Assembly: GCA_900100895.1 (NCBI GenBank) | Contig: FMTX01000007.1 | Coordinates: 186,001 to 250,000, forward strand | DNA length: 64,000 bases | Source of the DNA: Lachnospiraceae bacterium YSD2013 | Lineage (GTDB): Bacteria > Bacillota > Clostridia > Lachnospirales > Lachnospiraceae | Reading direction: 5' to 3' | Part shown: piece by piece, positions 25,964 to 34,908 of the stretch | How the letters are laid out: each line of letters begins with the position of its first letter | Position numbering within the stretch: the stretch's first letter is position 1 | Program-made: the position numbers and the translations under genes | Notes under the pieces: generated by a model | What the model was told of the DNA's origin: nothing | The model's input: the letters and a program-made list of their open reading frames with translations, nothing else | Database searches by the model: none

Positions 25964-27313
25964 TTATAACATTACCTGCTCAATAAGTGTGGCAAGTTTT
26001 TTGGCTTCTTCCTGGATAACTTCCTTGTCGTTGCCTTCAATCATTACACGTACCAAAGGCTCGGTTCCGCTGGGACGAATAAGGACTCTTCCCTTGCCCG
26101 CGAACTTAGCTGTAAGCTCCTTGATAGCGTCGGCGATTTCGGGATATTCCATGTAAGTTTCTTTCTTGTGGTTGGGAACATGAGCTCCTACCAATGCCTG
26201 AGGAAGAACTTCACATACCTTGGCAAGCTCCGACAAAGGCTTGCCGGTCTCGACCATAACCTCCAAAAGATGAAGAGCGCTTAACAAACCGTCACCTGTA
26301 GTATTATCATCAAGGAAAATAATGTGTCCCGACTGCTCGCCACCTAAATTAGCTCCGATTTCACGCATTCTTTCGAGAACGTATCTGTCGCCTACCTTGG
26401 TCTGCTCGATGTGGATGTTTAATCTCTCGCCCATCTGGAAGAATCCGAGGTTACTCATAACAGTAGCCACGATAGTGTCCTTCTTAAGCTTGCCCTGACT
26501 CTTCATATAGCTTCCGATGATGGCCATAATCTGGTCACCGTTAACTTCCTTACCGTTCTCATCGATGGCAAGAAGTCTGTCGGCATCACCGTCAAAAGCA
26601 AGGCCCACGTTAGCCTTCTCATATACAACACGTGCCATGAGCTCTTCCATATGAGTGGAACCGCAGTTGGCATTGATATTGGTACCGTCGGGTGAGTTGT
26701 GAATCGGTATTACGGTCGCGCCGAGTTCTTTGAGCGCTTCTACCGAAGTGTAGTAAGCGGCACCCTCAGCGGTATCCACAACAATTCTGAGTGAAGAAAG
26801 GTCTGAGCTGATAGCCTTGATGGAGTGATTGATGTACTCTTCTCTTGCATCGGCTCTGTATTTGACCTTACCCACGCCAGCGCCTGTAGGGAATTTAACG
26901 CCCTGCATGTCGGACTTAATAAGTGCTTCAATCTCGTCTTCAAGTGCATCGGGAAGCTTGTATCCGTTTCCGTCAAAGAACTTGATTCCGTTAAATTCAA
27001 CCGGGTTGTGTGATGCGGAGATTACTACGCCTGCATCAACCTTGTACTTCTTGGTAAGGTAAGCAATCGCAGGTGTAGGAAGTACTCCTACATATACGCA
27101 GTTAGCGCCTACCGAACATGCACCTGCCATTAAAGCATTGGCAAGCATATCGCCTGAAATACGCGTATCACAACCTACCATGATTGTAGGCTTGTGCTGA
27201 TTTTCTTTGGAAAGTACGCATGCACCGGCCTGACCGAGCTTAAGCGCAAGATCCGGAGTGAGTTCCTCATTGGCTACGCCTCTTACTCCGTCAGTTCCAA
27301 ACATTCTTCCCAT
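25964..27313 (-). CDS. glmM: Phosphoglucosamine mutase
   Basis: This 449-residue alpha-D-phosphohexomutase converts glucosamine-6-P to glucosamine-1-P for UDP-GlcNAc and peptidoglycan. Signatures are MFGTDGVRGVANEELTPDLALKLG at the N terminus, GVVISASHNPVEFNGIKFF near residue 98 with the phosphoserine in SASHNP, AFDGDADRLLAID near 240 with the metal site, GGEQSGHI near 325 and RPSGTEPLVRV near 410. It is the third gene of a cdaA-cdaR-glmM set, an arrangement conserved in Firmicutes in which CdaA and GlmM interact physically. Confidence 0.97.
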   Translation of the reverse strand: MGRMFGTDGVRGVANEELTPDLALKLGQAGACVLSKENQHKPTIMVGCDTRISGDMLANALMAGACSVGANCVYVGVLPTPAIAYLTKKYKVDAGVVISASHNPVEFNGIKFFDGNGYKLPDALEDEIEALIKSDMQGVKFPTGAGVGKVKYRADAREEYINHSIKAISSDLSSLRIVVDTAEGAAYYTSVEALKELGATVIPIHNSPDGTNINANCGSTHMEELMARVVYEKANVGLAFDGDADRLLAIDENGKEVNGDQIMAIIGSYMKSQGKLKKDTIVATVMSNLGFFQMGERLNIHIEQTKVGDRYVLERMREIGANLGGEQSGHIIFLDDNTTGDGLLSALHLLEVMVETGKPLSELAKVCEVLPQALVGAHVPNHKKETYMEYPEIADAIKELTAKFAGKGRVLIRPSGTEPLVRVMIEGNDKEVIQEEAKKLATLIEQVML

Positions 27314-27317
27314 TTAT

Positions 27318-28655
27318 CTATTCCTCGTTCTTCTTAAGTCTTACCTGAATCGTAACTGCCTCGTCGGCGCGAATGCCCTCGGGCAATTCAGGATTAATGA
27401 TACAATTGTAGACACCCTCATCAAACTCTGTGATGTTGTTCATCAATGCATAATCATCGAAGTCAATTGTACCTACTATATTCGAAACGTCAAGTTTTTC
27501 AAGATTCTGCTTGAGTCCTACTATCTTAATCTCTACCTTGTCGGAAGAACCGACAAGCTCGGCCTCGTATCCGAAAGGAACTCCCTTGAATACGATGTCC
27601 TTGGTATTAACGGTCACCGCCATATCCGCATAAGGCTCTATGTACGCCTTAAGTGTAACCTTGCCGCTGAAGGTATTGGTATCCGCTATGCGAACTCCCT
27701 GAGGAAGGTAATTCTGTATATCCACGATGGTTACAAGATCGTCTGTCTGACCGGTAATATTAAGCTCGTCGCCCGGAATCTTAATCTCGGATACTACATC
27801 TATAACAGATTTCTCGCCGGCAATCGTCACAACTTCGGGAGTGCAATCCACTTCACCGGTAACACCGTATCCGTCAGCAGGGATACCGATGACGGAGTAG
27901 TAAATCGGAACTTTCTTGGTCGCGAGAATCTCGACGTCAACCTTAATGTTGGTTACGTTAAGTTCCAAGTTGTTAAGCGGTACGAGCTCTTCTTCTTCGT
28001 CGTAAAGTTCGATATCTGCCTGAGCCGAAATCATACCTGTAAAGCCTGTTACAGGCACATCCGCATATGCTTTCTTAACACGCTCTACAATGGACTGAGG
28101 TCCGCTTATGCGCACCTGGTTCTGATAAGGTGTCTTATTGCCTACGATATAGCCGCTCTCAACCTCACCCGAAGTGGTAATGATAATAGGCAGCTGGATG
28201 GTCTTTCTCTTCTCAATCTTAACGTGCAGAAAGTCCGAAGAAGGTCTGATGCTCTCGACCTTATCCGCAAACTTACTTACGGTGCATTCTATCGGAACCG
28301 TAGTGCCGTCGCTTGATAACTTATTCATATCAGCCGTCACCACGATATTGTCCATCGATGAACCGAGTTCCTGAATAATAGTCCTCGGCGCCTTAACGGT
28401 TACAGTCGTAATAATCGCAGAGTTATCCTCAACCTGAAGAGTATTGCCCTGTTCGGCGATAACATCTTCGTTAAGAATCTTAACGTGCACGTTTTTATAA
28501 GTCTGAGTAATGATAGGGTCGGTAATATTAACTACGATATACCACAAAAGAATGGCTACCACCAAAGCCACTATCTTAAGGCCCAGATTCTCGGTTATTC
28601 GCTTTTTATTGAATTTTGCTTTGAAATTAGACTTAAAGGGGACTTTGATTGTCAT
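27318..28655 (-). CDS. cdaR: YbbR-domain protein, regulator of the diadenylate cyclase
   Basis: The 445-residue protein has an N-terminal transmembrane helix (LGLKIVALVVAILLWYIVVNITDP) followed by an extracytoplasmic region of repeated YbbR domains of about 80-90 residues. These are recognisable by recurring segments such as VEIKIVGLKQNLEKL, VRISGPQSIVERVKKAYADVPVTG and TIAGEKSVIDVVSEI. In known systems CdaR binds and modulates the membrane cyclase CdaA. Its ATG overlaps the cdaA stop as ATGA and glmM begins four bases after it. The C terminus ends in a charged KKNEE tail with no other domain. Confidence 0.92.
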   Translation of the reverse strand: MTIKVPFKSNFKAKFNKKRITENLGLKIVALVVAILLWYIVVNITDPIITQTYKNVHVKILNEDVIAEQGNTLQVEDNSAIITTVTVKAPRTIIQELGSSMDNIVVTADMNKLSSDGTTVPIECTVSKFADKVESIRPSSDFLHVKIEKRKTIQLPIIITTSGEVESGYIVGNKTPYQNQVRISGPQSIVERVKKAYADVPVTGFTGMISAQADIELYDEEEELVPLNNLELNVTNIKVDVEILATKKVPIYYSVIGIPADGYGVTGEVDCTPEVVTIAGEKSVIDVVSEIKIPGDELNITGQTDDLVTIVDIQNYLPQGVRIADTNTFSGKVTLKAYIEPYADMAVTVNTKDIVFKGVPFGYEAELVGSSDKVEIKIVGLKQNLEKLDVSNIVGTIDFDDYALMNNITEFDEGVYNCIINPELPEGIRADEAVTIQVRLKKNEE

Positions 28656-29521
28656 ACCTTTTTACCCCCCTTCACTTTAAAGAAGGCGTGCTTCTTCTCG
28701 GATTCAGGCTTGTCCTGTATCATCTCAAGTCTCTTGCGTAAGTGATCCGCGTCAACGTTTCGTACAAGCTCGCCTTCGTAAGCAACACTGATACGACCTG
28801 TCTGCTCGGATACGATTATGGTAAGTGAGTCTGCAATTTCAGACATACCGACACCCGCTCTGTGTCTGGTACCGAGTTCCTTACTAAGCGACGCATTGTC
28901 GGAAAGAGGAAGGTAACATGTTGCGGCCGCAACTCTGTCGCCTCTGATAATAACGGCACCGTCATGAAGCGGTGTATTGTGTTCAAAAATATTTATAAGG
29001 AGCTGGCTTGAAACAACAGCATCAACGGCGATACCGGTTCTCTCGATATCGCTTAATACGTTGTTCTGCTCCACAATAATGAGCGCACCGGTCTTAACCT
29101 TGGCCATCTCGGTGCAGGCTCTTATAATCTCATGAATGGTATTGTCCGAGAACTTTCCTCCGGAAGTGCTGTTACTCTCGAAATGAATCATGTTGGAGAA
29201 AAGATTGGAACGACCCAATTGCTCGAGCGCTTTACGAAGCTCGGGCTGGAATACCACTACAATGACCGTAGCGGCGATGGTAAAGAGTTTATTGGCAATC
29301 CAAAGGATGGTGCTCATCTCAAAGATTTCGGCGAACAGTAAAAACACGCCTATAACAATGAGACCCTTCAAAAGGGCGTAGGCTTTTGTGTTCTTAATCC
29401 ACAGAATAATCTCGTAAATGAGAAACGCAATTACAAGGATCTCGATAAAATCGGTCCATGAAATCTGCGGCATGTTGAATTTTTCAAATGTGCTCTTAGC
29501 AAATTCAAAAAGATTTGCCAT
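28652..29521 (-). CDS. cdaA: Membrane diadenylate cyclase (c-di-AMP synthase)
   Basis: This 289-residue protein has three N-terminal hydrophobic segments (about residues 12-90) and a DisA_N/DAC catalytic domain. The DGAVIIRGDRV segment near residue 176 carries the DGA motif and GTRHRAGVGMSE near 208 the RHR motif that bind ATP. The enzyme makes cyclic di-AMP, an essential second messenger for potassium balance and wall homeostasis in Firmicutes. The gene leads the cdaA-cdaR-glmM group, 40 bases after a membrane protein gene and on the same strand. I saw no strong promoter or terminator in that gap. Confidence 0.96.
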   Translation of the reverse strand: MANLFEFAKSTFEKFNMPQISWTDFIEILVIAFLIYEIILWIKNTKAYALLKGLIVIGVFLLFAEIFEMSTILWIANKLFTIAATVIVVVFQPELRKALEQLGRSNLFSNMIHFESNSTSGGKFSDNTIHEIIRACTEMAKVKTGALIIVEQNNVLSDIERTGIAVDAVVSSQLLINIFEHNTPLHDGAVIIRGDRVAAATCYLPLSDNASLSKELGTRHRAGVGMSEIADSLTIIVSEQTGRISVAYEGELVRNVDADHLRKRLEMIQDKPESEKKHAFFKVKGGKKV

Positions 29522-29561
29522 CCTTTAAATCTATCCTTCCCGACACAAAACTGTGCCATTT

Positions 29562-30689
29562 CTATTCCAAAGGAGTGCGCCTTTCGGGAGCTTGTCCCTG
29601 AGAGGTTCTTCTGGCTGCATTGGCTGCATGCGCTGCATTGGCTCTCACTGCGTTTCTGGCGCGGGATTCGCTTGCAGGCTCCTCGGCACGAGGCTTAACC
29701 GGCTTCTTAAAGGAAGCGGGTCTTGCAGGCTTTAACAAAGAAGATTTCTTTTTCTCAACAGGCCTTGAAGGTGCCTTCTCCTTAATCTTAATGGTATTCT
29801 TGGGAACAGCCTTGACGTAGTAATAGTACTCGTCGTCTTCGAACTGAACCTTTTCCGTACGATTATAATCTAAGTCAAAACAGAAATACTGTAAGATTAT
29901 ATTAAGAATTATTGAAACTATAGCTCCGACAAATGCTCCGCCGATTGAAACGCCGCCGTGTAAAGCACCATTGGCAACCGCTGTAACAAGGAAGCAAGTA
30001 ATGGCGCCGACACCGATTGCAATCTGCCAGCAATAAGGAATCGCCAATCTTCTGATGAGGTATACCACAAGAACGGTCACAGCAAAAGAAACCACGAACA
30101 CGAACATAGCCTTGTTATTGAGAATACCGTCAACAAGTCCCTTGATGCCCGTAAGCTTGGCCGCATTGTCTCCGTCCTTGATGGAGAAAGAACCTATCTC
30201 GTCTTTATGTCCCGAAATGTAATGAAGAACATGGTACACAATGGCACCGCATCCTACCGACACCATGGAAGAAGGTGTTCCCACAAGTCCCATGGATACA
30301 GGAATTACATAAGGAATCTTGAATGCAAAAGAAAGTGGTGTCAGAACAACCGCCACCGAATCCTTGGATGAAAATCTGAAGTACATAAGAAACATCACAA
30401 GGAACAAAGCAGCTACCAAAGCGGCACACTCAAGCGACAACGCCGATAAATGTACCAGAATGATAAGTGCCAGTATAACCAGTGTTAAGTTAAGAGGCAG
30501 GAAAGAACCCGCAAGTGCTACCACGAGCGTAATGGGGAAGCTTGCAATCTTACCTCTGAAACCTATCTGACCGTTAATACGAAGAAGTGCGAGAAACGTA
30601 AGCGCGAACTTAAGTATCGGCATTATAAATGCGTCGTTTTTACCCACAAACCTCTTGATTTTTTCCTTTAATACCAATAAATCTCTCAT
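29562..30689 (-). CDS. Polytopic membrane protein with basic Ala/Pro-rich tail (function unknown)
   Basis: The 375-residue protein has about nine to ten hydrophobic helices up to residue 290 (examples: ILKFALTFLALLRI, FPITLVVALAGSFLPL, LVAALFLVMFLMYF, MFVFVVSFAVTVLVVYLI). A cytosolic tail of about 85 residues follows, rich in Lys, Arg, Ala and Pro, including KKKSSLLKPARPASFKKP. I do not recognise a family. Sugar-binding, ATPase or catalytic motifs are absent. It lies directly between the small 135-residue membrane protein and cdaA on the same strand, with gaps of 12 and 40 bases, which suggests an envelope role. The tail includes a 9-bp tandem repeat. Confidence 0.75.
   Translation of the reverse strand: MRDLLVLKEKIKRFVGKNDAFIMPILKFALTFLALLRINGQIGFRGKIASFPITLVVALAGSFLPLNLTLVILALIILVHLSALSLECAALVAALFLVMFLMYFRFSSKDSVAVVLTPLSFAFKIPYVIPVSMGLVGTPSSMVSVGCGAIVYHVLHYISGHKDEIGSFSIKDGDNAAKLTGIKGLVDGILNNKAMFVFVVSFAVTVLVVYLIRRLAIPYCWQIAIGVGAITCFLVTAVANGALHGGVSIGGAFVGAIVSIILNIILQYFCFDLDYNRTEKVQFEDDEYYYYVKAVPKNTIKIKEKAPSRPVEKKKSSLLKPARPASFKKPVKPRAEEPASESRARNAVRANAAHAANAARRTSQGQAPERRTPLE
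29614..29640. repeat. Three tandem copies of a 9-bp unit inside the membrane-protein tail
   Basis: GCTGCATTG, GCTGCATGC and GCTGCATTG stand head to tail in frame. On the coding strand they give Ala-rich triplets (NAAHAANAA). This is a short, probably slippage-prone repeat. Confidence 0.7.
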
Positions 30690-30701
30690 AATATAAAACC
30701 G

Positions 30702-31109
30702 TTACTCCTGTTTATTCTCGCTTTCTTTGACCAGAAGCGAACCAAGCAGCTTTAAGTTGTTAAAATACTTTTTAAGCCCCTGCCTTGCCTTCGTATACTT
30801 GATGGTAAAGACTATGTACACAATCACGCTGTAAGTAATCACCGTGACAGCATAGTATTTAAGAGCCTTTGATGCAAACGCCCAAAGGTCCATCTTGAAT
30901 ACTTCCGTCAATAAATTTTCAAAATCATAATAAATATACACACCAAAAACTATCATATATGCGATGGTTGCACATATGACAGCCTTTAGAACCTGTACAC
31001 CCACATAGTCACCGCGAAAATGTTTGGATGCGGAATCATATTCCTTTCCTTCATTCTCCTGGAAGGAGGCCATGCGGGTCATCAGTTTAACTCGCTCTTC
31101 ACTTAGCAT
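30702..31109 (-). CDS. Small membrane protein (135 aa), function unknown
   Basis: The protein has an amphipathic N-terminal 35 residues and two clear transmembrane segments (VLKAVICATIAYMIVFGVYIYY near residue 40 and YYAVTVITYSVIVYIVFTI near 88), then a charged tail ending SENKQE. No family is recognised. AAGGTGAG precedes the ATG. It lies 12 bases before the large unknown membrane protein, so the two are probably made together. They may form a complex, but that is a guess from adjacency. Confidence 0.7.
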   Translation of the reverse strand: MLSEERVKLMTRMASFQENEGKEYDSASKHFRGDYVGVQVLKAVICATIAYMIVFGVYIYYDFENLLTEVFKMDLWAFASKALKYYAVTVITYSVIVYIVFTIKYTKARQGLKKYFNNLKLLGSLLVKESENKQE

Positions 31110-31152
31110 AACTCACCTTAATTTGTTATATTCCCCCCGGAATACACTTAAG

Positions 31153-31557
31153 TTAATTAAGAAATCTCATACGGGGAGCGTCTTTTGTATCTTTCTTTTC
31201 AACCGGAGGCGGAGCTGTGGGAGTGATGGCTTTCTGGAAACCGTTGGCCATTTCATTCTTACACTTCTCACAGAATCTGCCCGAACGAATGGTGGTGCCG
31301 CAGGATTCACATGTAAGCTGAACCATAGAGTCTTCAGAAAACTGAAGGCGTTCTTCTCTCAACCACTGCTGAATCTGAGATACCTCAACATCACATTCTC
31401 TCGAAACTTCCTGAATACCGCATCCGCTATGTTCCGAAATGTAGGTTTTAACCTCCTTGAACTTCTCTTCAAGGGCTTCCCTGCACTGCGGGCACATTAA
31501 CGGTCCCATTGCATAGTTAAAAAGTCTGCCGCATTTTCTACAATTACGTACGTTCAT
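31153..31557 (-). CDS. yvyF: YvyF/TIGR03826-type flagellar-region protein
   Basis: This 134-residue protein has an N-terminal zinc ribbon (CRKCGRLFNYAMGPLMCPQC), a central winged-helix-like segment (GIQEVSRECDVEVSQIQQWLREERL, similar to a MerR-type helix-turn-helix) and a second CxxC pair (CESCGTTIRSGRFCEKC). This arrangement matches the small protein encoded between comFC and flgM in Bacillus subtilis, thought to be a flagellar regulator or DNA-binding protein. Its position after comFC supports this, although no flgM follows. CAGGAGG precedes the start. Confidence 0.85.
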   Translation of the reverse strand: MNVRNCRKCGRLFNYAMGPLMCPQCREALEEKFKEVKTYISEHSGCGIQEVSRECDVEVSQIQQWLREERLQFSEDSMVQLTCESCGTTIRSGRFCEKCKNEMANGFQKAITPTAPPPVEKKDTKDAPRMRFLN

Positions 31558-31603
31558 GTTAATCCTCCTGGTATCGATTGATAAAAGTGACTGACTAACT
31601 GTT

Positions 31604-32296
31604 TCAGGTTCCCCCGCGACTGATTGTTAAAAAGAACACTTCCTTAACTCCTGCGTCCTTCAACTCACGTGCAAGGGAATCGATTGTACTTCCTGTTGTA
31701 AAAATGTCATCGATTAGAACTATCCTCTTAAAGGATACAACATTTTCCCTGACAATAAAAGCCTTTTTCATATTAATCCCGCGGCCGTTCTTGCCCACAA
31801 GCTTCTGCGGTACGGTGTTTTTAAGTCTTGTAACAAGATAATCCGCTACAGGAATGCCCGAAACTTCGGAAATAGCATCAGCCAGTTCTTTAGCCTGATT
31901 ATAACCTCTCTTAATTAACCGTTTTTTATGCAAAGGAACGGGCACCAGAGCATCCGGTTTAATCCACTCGAGCCAGTCAGCGGCCTCCCTCGCCATAAGG
32001 CGTCCGAAAGTCTTACCATAGGCGGCCCTGTTCATGTACTTAAACCTGTAAATGCTGTCGCTTACGCTTGCGTAGGTATATATGCTTTTGCCTCCGTCAA
32101 AAGAAAAGTTCGATGCTTCACATTCGCCGCAAATCTTACCTTCTTCCTCCATCGGCCGGCCACACTTCTCGCAGAAGGGGCCTTTTATCGTTATTAACTT
32201 TTTAACACATTCGGGACAGACTCCCGTTTCATTAATAGGACGGGCCGTATCGCACAAGGGGCATCGGTCCGGATACAATAGATCTAGGATATTCAT
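31604..32296 (-). CDS. comFC: ComF-family phosphoribosyltransferase-like competence protein
   Basis: The protein of about 230 residues has two N-terminal CxxC pairs (CPLCDTARPINETGVCPEC and CEKCGRPMEEEGKICGEC, both zinc-binding). VPVPLHKKRLIKRGYNQAKELA follows near residue 125, then the PRPP-loop motif VLIDDIFTTGSTI near 190, all diagnostic of ComFC/GntX. In transformable bacteria ComFC acts with the ComFA helicase in DNA uptake. The start is probably the ATG at 32296, which overlaps the recD2 stop (ATGA). An ATG at 32323 would add nine residues. A cysteine-poor helicase partner (comFA) is not present here. recD2 takes its place. Confidence 0.92.
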   Translation of the reverse strand: MNILDLLYPDRCPLCDTARPINETGVCPECVKKLITIKGPFCEKCGRPMEEEGKICGECEASNFSFDGGKSIYTYASVSDSIYRFKYMNRAAYGKTFGRLMAREAADWLEWIKPDALVPVPLHKKRLIKRGYNQAKELADAISEVSGIPVADYLVTRLKNTVPQKLVGKNGRGINMKKAFIVRENVVSFKRIVLIDDIFTTGSTIDSLARELKDAGVKEVFFLTISRGGT

Positions 32297-34512
32297 TCTG
32301 TAAACATTTCTATGATACGACATTTCAGCCCGGAATATCTTAAGTTTTCATGATTATTTTCTATCATTTCATGTACTATTCCGGGATTTCCGATCATTAC
32401 GAGGCATTTCTTGGCTCTCGTGACGCCGGTATAAAGCAAATTTCTGTTCATAAGCTGCCTCGGCCCGGGAGCCACAGGCATAATAACTGCACCGTACTCG
32501 CTGCCCTGAGACTTGTGCACGGTTATGGCGTATGCAAGTTCAAGCTCATCAAGGTTAGTGAAGTCGTAGGTAACCCGCTTATTGTCGTCGAATTCTACCG
32601 TAAGGCTCGAGTCCGACTCGTCAATCTCCACAATTCGGCCCATATCTCCGTTAAATATGCCTATGCCGGAATCTATGGGAATATTGTGCTTGCCGAGGAC
32701 TTCCCAGTTCGCCTGATAGTTATTGCGAATCTGCATGACCTTGTCGCCTTCGCGGAAGATTTCCTCACCGTAGTAGTGTTCCGCCTTGTCCTTGCTCGGC
32801 GGGTTCAGAGCGTTCTGCAGGTATCGATTTAACGTAATTACGCCGAGATTGCCCTTCCTGGTAGGCGTAAGCACCTGTATATCGAAGGGTTCCGCACCCA
32901 CATATCCCGGGAGATTCTTGGTAATAAGCTCCACCATGTTAAGCATAATCTTCGAAGGGTCCGACCTCTCTATGAAAAAGAAATCTCTGCTGCCCTTCGG
33001 AGTCTCTATATCTTCGCCGTTATTGATTCTGTGGGCGTTAACCACTATGTCTCCGCTTCCCTCCTGCCTGAATATGGTCTCAAGTCTCGTTACGGGGAAG
33101 CACTCGCTCTCAAGAAGGTCTCTTAACACCTGTCCGGGGCCGACGCTCGGCAACTGATGAGCGTCACCTACCATAACAAGTCTTGCTCCCGGCGGAATCG
33201 CCTTAAGCAATGCTCTAAAAAGAAAGATGTCCACCATGGACATTTCATCCACGATTACAGCGTCAACGTCTAGGGGATTGTCCTCATTACGTTCAAAGCC
33301 CGCGTCCTTGCCGTCTTCGTCGATTGTGCCGTTAAGCTCGAGAAGTCGGTGGATGGTCTTGGCTTCATAGCCGGTGGCCTCAGTCATTCTTTTGGCAGCT
33401 CTGCCGGTGGGCGCCGCGAGCGCTATGTCCATGCCCTCGGCATCGAAGTAACCGATGAGCGTTTTAATCGTGGTAGTCTTACCCGTACCGGGACCGCCGG
33501 TGATTATGGATACGCCGTTTGTTATCGCCTGCACGACTGCCTTGGTCTGAAGCGGGTCGAGGGCATAGCCTGCCTGCGTGGCTATATTCTCGACTTCTTT
33601 GGCAATTGATAAATCATCCTCGTATTCGTCGCAGAAAACATCGCTAACCACGGATCTTAGAAGACCCGCCACCGACTGCTCCACATAGAAATTCGAGGGA
33701 GCGTACACGTCGGTGCCCTTGATTATAAGTTTTCTCTCAACTGTAAGATTATCGATTTCAGGCTGCACCAGATCTGCGGTAACGTCCAGAATTTTAGACG
33801 CCTCTTCCTCAAGAATGTCCTTGGGAAGGTACATATGCCCCTGACCGGTCGCAAGCACAAGTGTATAAAGAATACCGCTCTGTATACGGTAATTACTGTC
33901 GCCCTTAACTCCGAGTCTGGCAGCAATTTCATCAGCGGTTTTAAAGCCTATGCCCGGGATATCCTCGGCGAGTTTGTAGGGATTCTCCTTGAGAATACTG
34001 TAGATTCTGTCTCCGTAGTATGAGTATACCTTTATGGCAAGAGCGTTACCGATACCGTATTTCGTAAGGAACATCATGGCTTCTCTGTAGCCACGCTTCT
34101 CCTGCATGAGAACACCGATTTCCTGGGCTTTTTTGAGCGTGATGCCCTTGACCCTTTCGAGAAGTTCGGGCTGCTCTTCCATGACCATGAAAGTATCCTT
34201 GCCGAACTCGTCGACTATTCTTTTGGCAAGGGTGGGGCCTATGCCTTTGATAATGCCCGAACTCAAATAACGAAGGACTGCAAGTTCATCCTCCGGCTGA
34301 ATCGATTCATATGAAGTTGCCTTAAACTGCTTGTCGTAGATAGGGTGAACCACCCACTCGCCCGTAACCTTAAGCATCTCGCCCTCGGATACGGATAAGA
34401 AATTGCCGACCAGAGTTTCCTCATTGTCGTCGACGACAAAAGAAAGTACGGAATACCCGTTGTCGGGATTCCGGTAACGAATTGACGATATAAATCCTTG
34501 TATTGTTTCCAT
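32293..34512 (-). CDS. recD2: ATP-dependent RecD2-type DNA helicase
   Basis: This 739-residue superfamily-1B 5'-3' helicase has an N-terminal OB/RecD2 region and a helix-hairpin-helix segment (SSGIIKGIGPTLAKRIVDEFG near residue 88). The Walker A motif is GGPGTGKTTTIKTL near 345, motif II is VDEMSMVDIF near 425, and GDAHQLPSVGPGQVL is near 455. A C-terminal UvrD-like domain carries AYAITVHKSQGSEY. RecD2 (YrrC) works without RecBC in Gram-positive repair and replication-fork processing. It lies directly after the rod-binding protein gene (one base between stop and start). There is no strong ribosome site, so translation is likely coupled. Confidence 0.96.
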   Translation of the reverse strand: METIQGFISSIRYRNPDNGYSVLSFVVDDNEETLVGNFLSVSEGEMLKVTGEWVVHPIYDKQFKATSYESIQPEDELAVLRYLSSGIIKGIGPTLAKRIVDEFGKDTFMVMEEQPELLERVKGITLKKAQEIGVLMQEKRGYREAMMFLTKYGIGNALAIKVYSYYGDRIYSILKENPYKLAEDIPGIGFKTADEIAARLGVKGDSNYRIQSGILYTLVLATGQGHMYLPKDILEEEASKILDVTADLVQPEIDNLTVERKLIIKGTDVYAPSNFYVEQSVAGLLRSVVSDVFCDEYEDDLSIAKEVENIATQAGYALDPLQTKAVVQAITNGVSIITGGPGTGKTTTIKTLIGYFDAEGMDIALAAPTGRAAKRMTEATGYEAKTIHRLLELNGTIDEDGKDAGFERNEDNPLDVDAVIVDEMSMVDIFLFRALLKAIPPGARLVMVGDAHQLPSVGPGQVLRDLLESECFPVTRLETIFRQEGSGDIVVNAHRINNGEDIETPKGSRDFFFIERSDPSKIMLNMVELITKNLPGYVGAEPFDIQVLTPTRKGNLGVITLNRYLQNALNPPSKDKAEHYYGEEIFREGDKVMQIRNNYQANWEVLGKHNIPIDSGIGIFNGDMGRIVEIDESDSSLTVEFDDNKRVTYDFTNLDELELAYAITVHKSQGSEYGAVIMPVAPGPRQLMNRNLLYTGVTRAKKCLVMIGNPGIVHEMIENNHENLRYSGLKCRIIEMFTE

Positions 34513-34513
34513 G

Positions 34514-34870
34514 TTACAAATTATAATTGCGTTTCATCTGCTCGTAAAGCATTTGTGCAAGCCCGAGGCTGTTCTGCTCAGTCGAGTCGGAAGCAATCTT
34601 CTGAATTAGATTATCCTTATAGTAGTCCATAAGGGTAGAAGTAGAGCTCGAAGAGAACTCTTCCGTGCCCACAGTCTTAGTCATCTCCTTGAAGCACTGC
34701 TCAAGAAAATACGCCTCAAACTGCTTGCACACATCCATAAGCTCATCATCGGTAGCCTTGGAATAATCCTTGGTGCCGTTAAGCTTGGAAAGCGAGGATG
34801 TCTCCTTGGACGCAGCGTCGCTTAAATATTTGTTGTATATGTCGGTTATTGAACTGAAGTTAACGTCCAT
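34514..34870 (-). CDS. flgJ: Rod-binding protein (FlgJ N-terminal domain only)
   Basis: The 118-residue protein has the FlgJ rod-cap domain signature CKQFEAYFLEQCFKEMTKT near residue 50, then LMDYYKDNLIQKIAS and GLAQMLYEQMKRN at the C terminus. It lacks the muramidase domain fused to FlgJ in proteobacteria, which is normal in Firmicutes. It would help build the flagellar rod through the wall. AAGGAGC precedes the ATG, and it follows flgG by 38 bases. Confidence 0.92.
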   Translation of the reverse strand: MDVNFSSITDIYNKYLSDAASKETSSLSKLNGTKDYSKATDDELMDVCKQFEAYFLEQCFKEMTKTVGTEEFSSSSTSTLMDYYKDNLIQKIASDSTEQNSLGLAQMLYEQMKRNYNL

Positions 34871-34908
34871 GGGGGCTCCTTTCTAAAACTCTGTGCTCTG
34901 CTCGTAGC

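Noticed and set aside
31110-31152. Hairpin TATTCC-GGGG-GGAATA considered as a terminator between yvyF and the 135-residue protein gene
   Set aside because: Only a six-base stem with no T-run on the transcribed strand.
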